A stretch of DNA of 64,000 nt, from assembly GCF_001427025.1 (NCBI RefSeq), contig NZ_LMGA01000001.1:389317-453316 (forward strand). Reading direction: 5' to 3'. This stretch comes from Mesorhizobium sp. Root554. GTDB taxonomy: Bacteria; Pseudomonadota; Alphaproteobacteria; Rhizobiales; Rhizobiaceae. The notes under the pieces were generated by a model, which was given only the letters and a program-made list of their open reading frames with translations, was not told the DNA's origin and searched no databases. Every line of letters begins with the position of its first letter. The first letter of the stretch is position 1. The position numbers were made by a program, and so were the translations under genes. Positions 24,884 to 34,362 of the stretch are shown piece after piece.

Positions 24884-26863
24884 ATGGTTGAAATCGGCCA
24901 TTTCGCGCTCGTACTTGCCTTTGCGCTGTCGCTTGTCCAGACGGCGGTGCCGCTGGTCGGCGCCCGGACCAGGAACGACCGACTGATGGCGGTGGCGGCG
25001 CCGGTCGCCATTTCCGGCTTTTTCCTGACCTTGCTGTCCTTTGCCGCCTTGGCGATCGCCTATGCGCAATCCGATTTCTCGGTCGCGAATGTGTGGGAGA
25101 ACTCGCATTCGCTGCAGCCGCTCCTGTTCAAGATCACGGGCGCATGGGGCAACCATGAAGGCTCGATGCTGCTCTGGGTGCTCATCCTGACGTTCTTCGG
25201 CTCGCTGATCGCATTCTTCGGCGCCAACCTGCCGCCAATGCTGCGCGCCAATGTCCTGGCCGTGCAGGGCTTCATCGGCGCCGCCTTCTTCCTTTTCATC
25301 ATCACGACGTCAAATCCGTTTGTCCGGCTATCGCCGGCGCCGATCGAAGGGCGCGACCTCAATCCTGTCCTGCAGGACCTCGGCCTCGCCATCCATCCGC
25401 CGCTGCTCTATCTCGGCTATGTCGGCTTTTCGGTTTGCTTCTCCTTTTCCGTGGCGGCGCTGATCGAAGGCCGCATCGACGCCGCCTGGGCGCGCTGGGT
25501 GCGGCCGTGGACGCTGGTCGCCTGGGTGTTCTTGACCGGCGGCATCGCCATGGGGTCCTACTGGGCCTATTATGAGCTCGGCTGGGGCGGCTTCTGGTTC
25601 TGGGATCCGGTCGAGAACGCCTCCTTCATGCCCTGGCTCGCCGGCACGGCGCTGCTCCATTCCGCCATCGTCATGGAAAAGCGGTCGGCGCTGAAAATCT
25701 GGACCCTGCTGCTGGCCATCCTGACCTTCTCGCTGTCGCTGCTCGGCACGTTCCTGGTGCGCTCCGGCGTGCTGACGTCGGTCCATGCCTTCGCCACCGA
25801 CCCGACACGCGGCGTCTTCATCCTTTGCATCCTGATGTTGTTCATCGGCGGCGCGCTGGCGCTTTTCGCCGTGCGGGCGTCGTCGCTGACTGCGGGCGGC
25901 CTCTTCCAGCCGATCTCGCGCGAGGGCGCGCTGGTGCTGAACAACCTGTTCCTTACCACCGCGACCGCCACCGTATTGGTGGGCACGCTCTATCCGCTGG
26001 CGGTGGAAGCGATTTCGGCCGACAAGATTTCCGTCGGCGCGCCCTTCTTCGACCTGACATTCATTCCTCTGATGGTGCCGCTGCTTGTTCTGGTGCCGTT
26101 CGGACCCTTGCTCGCCTGGAAACGGGGTGACGTGTTCGCCGCCGCTCAAAGGCTGATGACGGCCTTTGCCGTGGCGCTGGGCGCCATGCTGGTGACGGCG
26201 CTGTTCATCGACGGAAGTTCGGTTTTCGCCGTATTGGGCGCCGGTTTGGCGTTCTGGCTGATTGTCGGCGCGCTGACCGACCTTGCGGTGAAGTCGGGGG
26301 CCGGCTCCACCAGCCTGCCTACCATGGCCCGTCGCTTCACCGGCCTGCCACGCTCCATGTACGGCACCGCGCTCGCCCATATGGGTCTGGGGCTGACGAC
26401 ATTGGGAATTGTCGGCACGGTTTGTTTCGGAACCGAGAACATCCTGTCGATGCGCCCCGGAGAAACTGTCACGGTTTCTGGCTATACGCTGCGCTTCGAG
26501 GGCCTGTACCCGGTGCAGGGCCCGAACTATGCCGAGGAGCGTGCCCGCTTCGCCCTGACCGGTTCAAATGGCGTTTCCGCTGGCGAGATCGTTTCCGCCA
26601 AGCGGCTTTATCCCGTGCGGCAGACGACGACCACCGAGGCCGGCATCCGGACCATCGGTCTCAGCCAGCTTTACGTCTCCATCGGCGACGATGCGGAGGA
26701 CGGTTCGCTCGCCGTACGCATCTGGTGGAAGCCGCTGGTGACGCTGATCTGGATCGGCGCACTGGTGATGATGGCGGGCGGGACGATGTCGCTCATGGAC
26801 CGGCGTCTACGGGTCGGCGCACCGTCGCGCCGCAAGCCTCAGCGCGCCATAGCCACATCATGA
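24884..26863 (+). CDS. ccmF: Haem lyase subunit CcmF (CycK)
   Basis: A 659-aa polytopic protein with about 14-15 membrane helices. The periplasmic WWD haem-handling motif reads GWGGFWFWDPVENASFMPWL, with flanking His-containing loops (WGNHEGSMLLW, LAIHPPLLYLGYVG). It joins haem vinyl groups to the CxxCH motif of apocytochromes together with CcmH and CcmI. The stop overlaps the ccmH start as ATGA. Confidence 0.96.
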   Translation: MVEIGHFALVLAFALSLVQTAVPLVGARTRNDRLMAVAAPVAISGFFLTLLSFAALAIAYAQSDFSVANVWENSHSLQPLLFKITGAWGNHEGSMLLWVLILTFFGSLIAFFGANLPPMLRANVLAVQGFIGAAFFLFIITTSNPFVRLSPAPIEGRDLNPVLQDLGLAIHPPLLYLGYVGFSVCFSFSVAALIEGRIDAAWARWVRPWTLVAWVFLTGGIAMGSYWAYYELGWGGFWFWDPVENASFMPWLAGTALLHSAIVMEKRSALKIWTLLLAILTFSLSLLGTFLVRSGVLTSVHAFATDPTRGVFILCILMLFIGGALALFAVRASSLTAGGLFQPISREGALVLNNLFLTTATATVLVGTLYPLAVEAISADKISVGAPFFDLTFIPLMVPLLVLVPFGPLLAWKRGDVFAAAQRLMTAFAVALGAMLVTALFIDGSSVFAVLGAGLAFWLIVGALTDLAVKSGAGSTSLPTMARRFTGLPRSMYGTALAHMGLGLTTLGIVGTVCFGTENILSMRPGETVTVSGYTLRFEGLYPVQGPNYAEERARFALTGSNGVSAGEIVSAKRLYPVRQTTTTEAGIRTIGLSQLYVSIGDDAEDGSLAVRIWWKPLVTLIWIGALVMMAGGTMSLMDRRLRVGAPSRRKPQRAIATS

Positions 26864-27333
26864 ACAATTCTCGAATTTCGGCACTTCTGGCAGCCGCTAC
26901 ACTCTGCGCGCTGACTTCGGGGCCTGCCTTTGCGGTTCGCCCTGACGAAATCCTGTCGGACCCGGTACTGGAAACGCGGGCGCGTACACTCTCGGAAGAG
27001 CTTCGCTGCATGGTCTGCCAGAACCAGTCCATCGACGAGTCGGATGCCGATCTGGCGCGCGACCTGCGGCTTCTGGTGCGCGAGCGCCTGAAGGCCGGCG
27101 ACACCGACGACGAAGTCATGGACTACATCGTCTCCCGCTATGGCGAATTCGTTCTGCTGAAACCCCGGTTCGATTTGAAGAACGCGCTTTTATGGGGAAC
27201 GCCTGTCCTGCTCCTGCTCGCCGGAGGCCTGGTCATGCTGCGTGCTTCGCGTTCGAAGAGGATGGATGAAACCGCCGTGTTGACCGCACAGGAAAAGGCC
27301 ACGCTCGACCAACTCTTGCGACGCGGCGAGTGA
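26860..27333 (+). CDS. ccmH: Cytochrome c maturation protein CcmH (CycL)
   Basis: A 157-aa thiol protein. Signal peptide (ISALLAAATLCALTSGPAFA), then the conserved RCMVCQNQSIDESDADLARDLR with redox pair C50-C53, and one C-terminal membrane helix (LLWGTPVLLLLAGGLVMLRA). It reduces the apocytochrome CxxCH disulfide for haem attachment. It ends the ccm operon; no T-rich terminator follows directly. Confidence 0.94.
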   Translation: MNNSRISALLAAATLCALTSGPAFAVRPDEILSDPVLETRARTLSEELRCMVCQNQSIDESDADLARDLRLLVRERLKAGDTDDEVMDYIVSRYGEFVLLKPRFDLKNALLWGTPVLLLLAGGLVMLRASRSKRMDETAVLTAQEKATLDQLLRRGE

Positions 27334-27364
27334 CTGGCGCAAACAGCTTTTGAGAAGCCGGTCC

Positions 27365-27408
27365 CACATTACCAAAATTTCATTTACCGGAAATGACCCC
27401 GTAATGTG
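27365..27408. promoter_or_regulatory. Nested inverted repeats upstream of degP
   Basis: An outer inverted repeat CACATTAC (27365-27372) / GTAATGTG (27401-27408) encloses an inner one, TCATTT (27380-27385) / AAATGA (27391-27396). The set ends 63 bp before the degP start. It may be a double operator for an envelope-stress regulator or an RNA structure; it lacks a U-tract, so it is not a standard terminator. Confidence 0.45.
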
Positions 27409-27471
27409 AGCCGCTCTATCTCTCGTGTCAGCGGATGCCGTTTTGCATCCCGTTCAAAAGGACACGAGACC

Positions 27472-29001
27472 ATGAACACCGCCCCCCAATCATCCCGTAC
27501 CCGCACCCGCCTTCTGGCTGCCGTGGCATCTCTCGCGATTGCTGGCGCCATTGGCGTCGGCGCGGTCACCACCGGCACGACACCTGTTCTGGCCGATGCC
27601 GTCAAGGTCGAAGCCGCGCAGGTCCCCAGCTTCGCCGATGTCGTCCAGCAGGTTTCGCCGGCCGTCGTCAGCGTGCGCGTGAAGGCCAAGATGCAGCCCG
27701 CTTCCGATGACGGCTCCGACATGTTCCAGGGTCCGGACGGTCTTCCGGACAATCCGCAGTTGCGCGAGTTCTTCAAGCAGTTCCGCGGTGATGGCAGGCC
27801 GGACCGCGGCCCGCGGTTTAGCCGTCGCGATCACAGGAACGACAAGCCGCGTCCGGTCGCCCAGGGTTCCGGCTTCTTCATCTCCGATGATGGCTATGTC
27901 GTCACCAACAATCACGTCGTCGAAGAAGGCAGCGCCTTCACCGTCGTTACCGACGACGGCAAGGAACTGGACGCCAAACTCATCGGCACCGACCCGCGCA
28001 CCGATCTGGCGGTCCTGAAGGTCGATGGCGGCAGCCAGAAATTCACCTATGTCGATTTTGCCGATGACGCCAAGGTTCGGGTCGGCGACTGGGTCGTTGC
28101 CGTCGGCAATCCATTCGGTCTGGGCGGCACTGTGACGGCGGGCATCGTTTCGGCTCGTGGCCGTGACATCGGCGCCGGTCCTTATGACGATTTCATTCAG
28201 ATCGACGCCGCCGTGAACCGCGGCAATTCGGGCGGTCCGGCCTTCAACCTCAGCGGCCAGGTCGTCGGCATCAACACAGCCATATTCTCGCCCTCCGGCG
28301 GCAATGTCGGCATCGCCTTCGCCATCCCCGCCTCGACTGCCCAGCAGGTCGTTCAGGACCTGATGAAGAACGGCAGCGTCCAGCGCGGCTGGCTCGGCGT
28401 CGAAATCCAGCCGGTGACGCCCGAAATCGCCGAGTCACTCGGCCTGAAGTCGGAAAAGGGCGCGCTGGTTTCGAGCGCGCAAGACGACAGCCCGGCCAAG
28501 AAGGCTGGCATCGTACCCGGCGATATCATCACTCAGGTCGCGGGCAAGGATGTTGCTGGCACCAAGGAGCTTGCGCGTTTGATCGGGGCCTACAATCCCG
28601 GCAAGCCGGTGGATGTGACGGTCTGGCGCAACGGCAAGTCCGAAACGATCAGCGTCGATCTCGGCAAGCTGCCGAACACCGACAAGCAGGCGTCGGCGGA
28701 CGATCAGCAGTCGGCGCCGAGCGCGACGGCTTCGCTCGACGACCTCGGCCTGACCGTGACCAAGTCGGATGATGGCAAGGGTCTCGTCGTGACCGATGTC
28801 GATCCCGACAGCGACGCGGCGGATCGCGGCATCCAGGTCGGCGATGTCATCACCGCTGTCAATTCGCAGGAAGTGAGCGGCCCGAACGACATCTCCAAGG
28901 CCATGGCCGATGCGGCCAAGGCTGGACGCAAGTCGGTTCTCGTCCAGATCAGCCGTGACGACGCCAACCGCTTCGTCGCGCTCCCGGTCGACAAGGGTTG
29001 A
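27472..29001 (+). CDS. degP: Periplasmic serine protease DegP/HtrA
   Basis: A 509-aa HtrA protease. A signal sequence (RLLAAVASLAIAGAIGVGAV) leads to a linker rich in Arg/Asp, then the trypsin-like domain with His148 (TNNHVVEE), Asp178 (TDLAVLK) and Ser253 (GNSGGPAF). Two PDZ domains follow (RGWLGVEIQPVTPEIAESLG and the C-terminal LGLTVTKSDDGKGLVVTDV). It degrades or refolds damaged envelope proteins. The ATG at 27472 (with AAAGGACACGAG before it) is chosen over the longer open frame from 27406. A response-regulator/kinase pair follows, as beside degP1 in S. meliloti. Confidence 0.95.
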   Translation: MNTAPQSSRTRTRLLAAVASLAIAGAIGVGAVTTGTTPVLADAVKVEAAQVPSFADVVQQVSPAVVSVRVKAKMQPASDDGSDMFQGPDGLPDNPQLREFFKQFRGDGRPDRGPRFSRRDHRNDKPRPVAQGSGFFISDDGYVVTNNHVVEEGSAFTVVTDDGKELDAKLIGTDPRTDLAVLKVDGGSQKFTYVDFADDAKVRVGDWVVAVGNPFGLGGTVTAGIVSARGRDIGAGPYDDFIQIDAAVNRGNSGGPAFNLSGQVVGINTAIFSPSGGNVGIAFAIPASTAQQVVQDLMKNGSVQRGWLGVEIQPVTPEIAESLGLKSEKGALVSSAQDDSPAKKAGIVPGDIITQVAGKDVAGTKELARLIGAYNPGKPVDVTVWRNGKSETISVDLGKLPNTDKQASADDQQSAPSATASLDDLGLTVTKSDDGKGLVVTDVDPDSDAADRGIQVGDVITAVNSQEVSGPNDISKAMADAAKAGRKSVLVQISRDDANRFVALPVDKG

Positions 29002-29097
29002 CCTGACCGTTCCGGGCGGAGGTTTCAACACCCCCGAGCCTCCGTCCTGGAAGCACCGCGCCGCGATGCGTTAGTCAGTCATCGTATCCGGTTCGGG

Positions 29098-29128
29098 GCG
29101 GCAGCGGGCCCCCATCGCCCGCTGCCGC
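29098..29128. repeat. Perfect 12-bp hairpin between degP and the response regulator gene
   Basis: Arms 29098-29109 and 29117-29128 are perfect complements around a 7-base loop. No T-run follows on either strand, so it is not a normal intrinsic terminator. It could be a stability or attenuation hairpin in the 3' part of the degP transcript, or a dispersed palindromic element. Confidence 0.5.
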
Positions 29129-29191
29129 AAAACGCGCGAGGTCTCTAACATGCCGTCCACAAGACCAGCCGAAATGCCGTATAACGAGCCC

Positions 29192-29866
29192 ATGAAGATT
29201 CTCGTCATCGAAGACGATCGTGAGGCCGCGGACTATCTGGAGAAGGCTTTCACCGAAGCCGGCCATACGGCGCACGTCGCCGGTGATGGCGAGGTCGGTT
29301 TCGCGCTGGCCGACTCGGGCGACTACGACGTCATGGTCATCGACCGCATGATGCCCCGCCGCGACGGGCTTTCCGTGATCGCCGGGCTTCGGTCGCGCGG
29401 CAACACCACTCCGGTCCTGATCCTTTCCGCGCTCGGCGAAGTGGACGACCGCGTCACCGGCCTGCGTGCCGGCGGCGACGACTATCTGACCAAACCCTAT
29501 GCCTTTTCCGAACTGCTTGCCCGCGTCGAGGTTCTGAACCGCCGCGCCAGCGCCAAGGAGAGCGATACGGTCTATCGCGTCGGCGACCTGGAACTCGACC
29601 GCCTGTCCCATTCGGTGCGGCGCGCCGGCCGCGAACTCACGTTGCAGCCGCGCGAATTCCGCCTGCTCGAATATCTCATGCGCCACGCCGGGCAGGTGGT
29701 GACGCGCACCATGCTGCTGGAAAACGTCTGGGACTACCACTTCGACCCGCAGACAAATGTCATCGACGTCCATGTCTCGCGGCTGCGCGCCAAGATCGAA
29801 AAGGGCTTCGACACGCCGATCCTGCATACGATCCGCGGCGCCGGCTACATGCTTAGAGGTAGCTAG
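29192..29866 (+). CDS. OmpR-family response regulator
   Basis: A 224-aa regulator (238 aa if the upstream ATG at 29150 is used). The receiver has acidic residues at 8-9, phospho-acceptor D51 (MVIDRMMPRRDG), Thr/Ser site (LILSALG) and Lys (YLTKPYAF); the winged-helix domain ends FDPQTNVIDVHVSRLRAKIEKG and IRGAGYML. It is followed by its partner kinase after five bases. Location after degP suggests an envelope or metal stress role (CzcR/CusR-like), which is inference. Confidence 0.88.
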   Translation: MKILVIEDDREAADYLEKAFTEAGHTAHVAGDGEVGFALADSGDYDVMVIDRMMPRRDGLSVIAGLRSRGNTTPVLILSALGEVDDRVTGLRAGGDDYLTKPYAFSELLARVEVLNRRASAKESDTVYRVGDLELDRLSHSVRRAGRELTLQPREFRLLEYLMRHAGQVVTRTMLLENVWDYHFDPQTNVIDVHVSRLRAKIEKGFDTPILHTIRGAGYMLRGS

Positions 29867-29871
29867 CGACG

Positions 29872-31338
29872 ATGGCGCTTTCCGTGCCCGCCATCATGAA
29901 GACGACGGCTGCGCGGCTCTCGGCGCTCTTTCTTCTTCTTTTCGCGCTCTGCGCCGTCCTGCTGGTTTTCTACATGACGTCGCTATCGGCGCGCATGCTG
30001 GCGGCGCAGACCCAGGAAACCATCAACGAGGAAGTGCTGGGGCTCGCCCGCGCGTATCAGCGCGGCGGCCTGCCGGTGCTTGCCCGGTCTGTCGAGCAGC
30101 GCTCGCGCCAGCCGGGCGCCAACCTCTATCTCATCGCCGATGCGAACGGCCAGATCCTGGCCGGCAATGTGCAGGCGCTCGAGCCCGGCGTGCTCGAGAC
30201 CGAGGGCTGGACCGGCAAGCCCTTCTACTACCAGCGCTTCGGCGAGGGGGAGGGGCGGCAGCGCGGCAACGTTTCCGATCCGAGCCAGGCGCAAGGCGGC
30301 GAAACCGGGCACAACGCCATGGCGCTGGTTCTGCGGCTGCCGAACCAGATGATTCTTCTGGTCGGCCGCGACCTTGGCGAACCGGAGCGGTTCCGCGCCG
30401 TCGTGCGGCGCGCGCTGATGCTGGCGCTGGGTATGATGGGCCTGGGCGGCCTGCTCATCTGGTTCTTCGTCGGCCGCGCGGCGCTGAAGCGCATCGACGG
30501 CGTTTCGGAAGCGAGCCGCCGCATCATGGGCGGCGACCTGTCCGGCAGGCTGCCGGTGACCGGCGCCGGCGACGAGTTCGACCGGTTGTCGGAAAACCTC
30601 AACGCCATGCTGGCCCGCATCGCCGAATTGAACGAGGGCCTGAAGCAGGTTTCGGACAATATCGCTCACGATCTGAAGACGCCGCTGACACGGCTGCGCA
30701 ACCGTGCCGAAGCCACCCTTGCCGGAAAGCAGAAGACCGCCGACTACCGCGAGGCGCTGGAAGGCACGATCACCGAATCCGATCATCTCATCAAGACGTT
30801 CAACGCCATATTGATGATCTCGCGGCTGGAGGCCGGCTACTCCTCCGAGAGTACGGTCAAGGTCGATCTGGCGGCCGCGATCCGCGATGTCGTCGATCTC
30901 TATGAGCCGGTGGCCGAGGAAGCCGGCGTGGCGATCGAGACGGATGTCGGCCAGGCTTTGTCCATCGACGGCAACCGGGAACTGATCGGCCAGGCGCTGT
31001 CCAACATCGTCGACAACGCGATCAAATACTCGGTGGACTCGAGCAGCAAGCCGGTCGTGCGTGTTGCGCTCTCTCGCACGGGTGGCCGCGTTAAGCTCAC
31101 CGTTTCGGACAACGGCCCCGGGATTCCGGACGATGTCGACCGCGCGCGCGCCACCGAACGGTTCGTGCGGCTGGAACGCAGCCGCTCGCAGCCCGGCTCG
31201 GGACTGGGTCTCAGCCTCGCCAAGGCGATCATGAAATTCCACCACGGAACGCTTGATCTTCTGCCCGGCGATCCCGGATTATCCGTCGTCATGGATTTTC
31301 CCGAAGGGGAAAAGCAGTCGACCGGAGAGAGCCGATGA
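29872..31338 (+). CDS. Sensor histidine kinase, partner of the preceding regulator
   Basis: A 488-aa membrane kinase: first helix about residues 15-38 (LSALFLLLFALCAVLLVFY), periplasmic domain, second helix about 178-200 (LMLALGMMGLGGLLIWFFVG), HAMP, H-box DNIAHDLKTPLTRLRNRAE with His266, N-box (NIVDNAIKYS) and G-box (DNGPGIP, GSGLGLSLA). It should phosphorylate the regulator just upstream. ATG 29896 is an alternative start. The stop overlaps the glnE start as ATGA, so glnE may be co-transcribed. Confidence 0.9.
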   Translation: MALSVPAIMKTTAARLSALFLLLFALCAVLLVFYMTSLSARMLAAQTQETINEEVLGLARAYQRGGLPVLARSVEQRSRQPGANLYLIADANGQILAGNVQALEPGVLETEGWTGKPFYYQRFGEGEGRQRGNVSDPSQAQGGETGHNAMALVLRLPNQMILLVGRDLGEPERFRAVVRRALMLALGMMGLGGLLIWFFVGRAALKRIDGVSEASRRIMGGDLSGRLPVTGAGDEFDRLSENLNAMLARIAELNEGLKQVSDNIAHDLKTPLTRLRNRAEATLAGKQKTADYREALEGTITESDHLIKTFNAILMISRLEAGYSSESTVKVDLAAAIRDVVDLYEPVAEEAGVAIETDVGQALSIDGNRELIGQALSNIVDNAIKYSVDSSSKPVVRVALSRTGGRVKLTVSDNGPGIPDDVDRARATERFVRLERSRSQPGSGLGLSLAKAIMKFHHGTLDLLPGDPGLSVVMDFPEGEKQSTGESR

Positions 31339-34301
31339 AATCCAGCGCGGTGCGTAAAGGCGCCAGGCCCGAATGGCTTTTGCAGCCCCGGCTGACGCTG
31401 GCGCCTCTGGATGCGGCGAATGCCGGCGAGGATCTTGCCGATGTTGCCGCCGCCGCGACTGAGGAAGAGCTGCCGCGCCTGGCAAAATCGCTGGCCGGCA
31501 AGGGCGCGGTGCCGGCGTTCCTGGCTGCCGCATTCAACCTGTCTCCTTTCCTGCGCGATCTGGCGCGGCGGCGCCCGCAAATGCTGGATACGCTGCTCGA
31601 CATGACGGTCGAGCAGCGGCTGGCCGGAATTCTGGAAGAGCTTGGCGACTGCGCCTATGCCGAGGACGTCACCGAATCCGCGCTGATGATGCGGCTGCGG
31701 CTGCTGAAGACCGAGGCGCATTTCCTCATCGCGCTGGCCGAATTGGGAGGCGAGGCCGACACGGCGCTGACGGTTCGCCGTCTCAGCGACCTCGCCGAGA
31801 CCTGCGTCACCGCTGCCATCGATTTCCTGCTGCGCGACGCCGGCAGCCAGGGCAAGCTCAAGCTCGCGGACCCGAAGAAGCCATCGGAGAAATCCGGCTG
31901 GATCGTGCTCGGCATGGGCAAGCTCGGCGGTCATGAGCTGAACTTTTCGTCCGACATCGATCTCGTGGTTTTCTTCGAACCCGAGGCTCCCGCCGTCATT
32001 GACCCGCTCGACGCGACCGACCTGTTCTCGCGCCTGAGCCGGCGGCTGGTGCGCATCCTGCAGGACCGGACCGAGCACGGCTATGTCTTCCGCACCGACC
32101 TCCGGCTCCGCCCCGACCCCGGCTCGACGCCGCTCGCCATCCCCGTGGAAGCGGCGCTGAACTATTACGAGGGCCGCGGCCAGAACTGGGAGCGCGCGGC
32201 GATGATCAAGGCGCGTCCTGTCGCCGGCGACATCGCGGCCGGCAATGCCTTTCTCAAGGAGCTTCAGCCCTATGTCTGGCGCAAATACATGGACTATGCG
32301 GCGATCGCCGATGTCCATTCGATCAAGCGCCAGATCCACGCTCACAAGGGCCACAGCGAAATCGCCGTCAAGGGCCACAACGTCAAGCTCGGCCGGGGCG
32401 GCATCCGCGAGATCGAGTTCTTCGTCCAGACCCAGCAGCTCATCGCCGGCGGCCGGTTCCCCGAACTGCGCGGCAAGCAGACGGTGCCGATGCTCGCGCA
32501 GCTTGCCGAACGCGGCTGGATCACGGCGGAAGCGCGCGATGCGCTTGCTGCCCAATACTGGTTCCTGCGCCGCGTCGAGCATGCCGTGCAAATGGTGGCG
32601 GACGAGCAGACACATGTCCTGCCGGACGACGACGAAGGTCTCGAACGCATTGCCCATATGCTGGCCTTTGAGGACGCGGATGCCTTTTCCGCCGCATTCC
32701 GCACGGCCCTGCGTGACGTGGAAGGCCACTACGCCGCGCTGTTCGAGACCGCACCGGAGCTTTCCGCCGGCCTCGGCAATCTGGTCTTCACCGGCGATGT
32801 CGACGATCCCGACACGCTGGAAACGTTGAGCAAGCTGGGCTTCGAGCGCCCGAGCGACATCTGCCGGGTCATCCGTACCTGGCATTTCGGCCGCTACAAG
32901 GTCACCCGTTCCGCCGAAGCGCGCGAACGCCTGACGGAGCTGACCCCGGCTCTGCTGGAAGCCTTCGGCAAGACAAGGCGGGCCGACGAGGCGCTCCTGC
33001 GTTTCGACGAATTCCTCGCCGGCTTGCCGGCAGGGCTTCAGCTCTTTTCGCTGCTTCAGTCCAATCCGGCGCTGCTGAGGCTGATGGCGACGATCATGGG
33101 CTCGGCGCCGCGGCTGGCCGCCATCATCACGCGCCGCCCGCATGTCTTCGACGGGCTGCTGGATCCGGCTCTGCTGACGGAATTGCCGGATCGCGCATAC
33201 CTGTCGGCGCGGCTCGCCGCTTTCCTCGAAGGCGACCGCGCCTACGAGGAAGTGCTGGACCGGCTGCGCATTTTCGCCTCCGAACAGCAATTTCTGATCG
33301 GCGTGCGCCTTCTGGCTGGTTCCATCGACCCGGCGCGCGCCGGCCGGGCCTTTTCGCATCTTGCCGACTTGACCATCGACGCCGCGCTCAACGCGGTGAT
33401 GGAGGAATTCGCATCGCGGCATGGCCGGGTTCCGGGCAGTCGCGTGGCGCTGCTCGGCATGGGCAAGCTCGGCAGCCGCGAACTGACCGCCGGCTCCGAC
33501 GTCGATCTGATCCTGCTCTACGATCACGCCGCCGACGCCGAGGAATCCGACGGCGCCAAGCCCTTGGCTCCATCGCAGTATTTCATGCGCATGACGCAAC
33601 GGCTCATCGCCGCCGTTTCCGCGCCCACTGCCGAGGGCGTGCTCTATGAACTGGACCTGCGCTTGCGCCCCTCCGGCAACAAGGGGCCGGTGGCGACGCA
33701 TTTCGATGCCTTCCGCAAGTACCAGCGCAGCGAGGCGTGGACCTGGGAGCAGATGGCGCTGGCGCGTGCGCGCGCGGTCGCCGGCGATGAGAGCCTGTGC
33801 GGCGAGATCGAGACCGAAGTGGCGGCGATCCTTTCTCAGCCGCGCGACGCCGCCAAGATCAGGGCGGAGGCGGCCGACATGCGCGCACTGATCCAGAAGG
33901 AGAAGCCGGAGCAGGACGCCTGGGACATAAAGCTGGTCCCCGGCGGGCTGATCGACCTGGAGTTCATCGCCCAGGTCGCGGTTCTGACCGGGCAGGTCGA
34001 TGGCAATATGCGTACGACGGGAACCGGCGAGATCCTGTCACGCCTCGATCCGAAGTTTGCCGATCCCGGCATCAGGGATGAGCTCAGCGCCGCATATTCG
34101 CTCTATTTGACGCTGACACAGATCATCAGGCTGTGCCTCACCGGCTCGTTCCAGAAGGACGACGTGCCTCCAGGACTTGCGGACCTCCTGCTGGCGGCGA
34201 CTGACCTGCCGGACATGAAGGTGCTGGAGGCACATTTGAAGGAAACGTCGCGGAAGGTTCGAAAGGACTTCGACCTTCTGCTTCGCAGGAAGCGTGGATG
34301 A
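31335..34301 (+). CDS. glnE: Glutamine synthetase adenylyltransferase/deadenylylase GlnE
   Basis: A 988-aa bifunctional regulator of glutamine synthetase. Both nucleotidyltransferase domains show the GlnE signature: GMGKLGGHELNFSSDIDL near residue 190 (deadenylylase half) and GMGKLGSRELTAGSDVDL near 705 (adenylylase half), each followed by a later acidic motif in LRLRPDPGSTPL and LRLRPSGNKGP. It adds or removes AMP on GlnA in answer to PII and glutamine, controlling nitrogen assimilation. Full length for the family. Start in an ATGA overlap with the kinase gene. Confidence 0.96.
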   Translation: MKSSAVRKGARPEWLLQPRLTLAPLDAANAGEDLADVAAAATEEELPRLAKSLAGKGAVPAFLAAAFNLSPFLRDLARRRPQMLDTLLDMTVEQRLAGILEELGDCAYAEDVTESALMMRLRLLKTEAHFLIALAELGGEADTALTVRRLSDLAETCVTAAIDFLLRDAGSQGKLKLADPKKPSEKSGWIVLGMGKLGGHELNFSSDIDLVVFFEPEAPAVIDPLDATDLFSRLSRRLVRILQDRTEHGYVFRTDLRLRPDPGSTPLAIPVEAALNYYEGRGQNWERAAMIKARPVAGDIAAGNAFLKELQPYVWRKYMDYAAIADVHSIKRQIHAHKGHSEIAVKGHNVKLGRGGIREIEFFVQTQQLIAGGRFPELRGKQTVPMLAQLAERGWITAEARDALAAQYWFLRRVEHAVQMVADEQTHVLPDDDEGLERIAHMLAFEDADAFSAAFRTALRDVEGHYAALFETAPELSAGLGNLVFTGDVDDPDTLETLSKLGFERPSDICRVIRTWHFGRYKVTRSAEARERLTELTPALLEAFGKTRRADEALLRFDEFLAGLPAGLQLFSLLQSNPALLRLMATIMGSAPRLAAIITRRPHVFDGLLDPALLTELPDRAYLSARLAAFLEGDRAYEEVLDRLRIFASEQQFLIGVRLLAGSIDPARAGRAFSHLADLTIDAALNAVMEEFASRHGRVPGSRVALLGMGKLGSRELTAGSDVDLILLYDHAADAEESDGAKPLAPSQYFMRMTQRLIAAVSAPTAEGVLYELDLRLRPSGNKGPVATHFDAFRKYQRSEAWTWEQMALARARAVAGDESLCGEIETEVAAILSQPRDAAKIRAEAADMRALIQKEKPEQDAWDIKLVPGGLIDLEFIAQVAVLTGQVDGNMRTTGTGEILSRLDPKFADPGIRDELSAAYSLYLTLTQIIRLCLTGSFQKDDVPPGLADLLLAATDLPDMKVLEAHLKETSRKVRKDFDLLLRRKRG

Positions 34302-34362
34302 GGGTGCGCCCGCAGCCACGGTTCCGCAGCATCGGGGGTGACGATGCAAACAGGAGTTACCG

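Noticed and set aside
30900..33701. 933-codon open frame on the minus strand across the kinase and glnE genes
   Set aside because: It is a shadow frame of GC-rich coding DNA: Arg/Gln/Gly-rich, no family motif, and fully antisense to well recognised genes.
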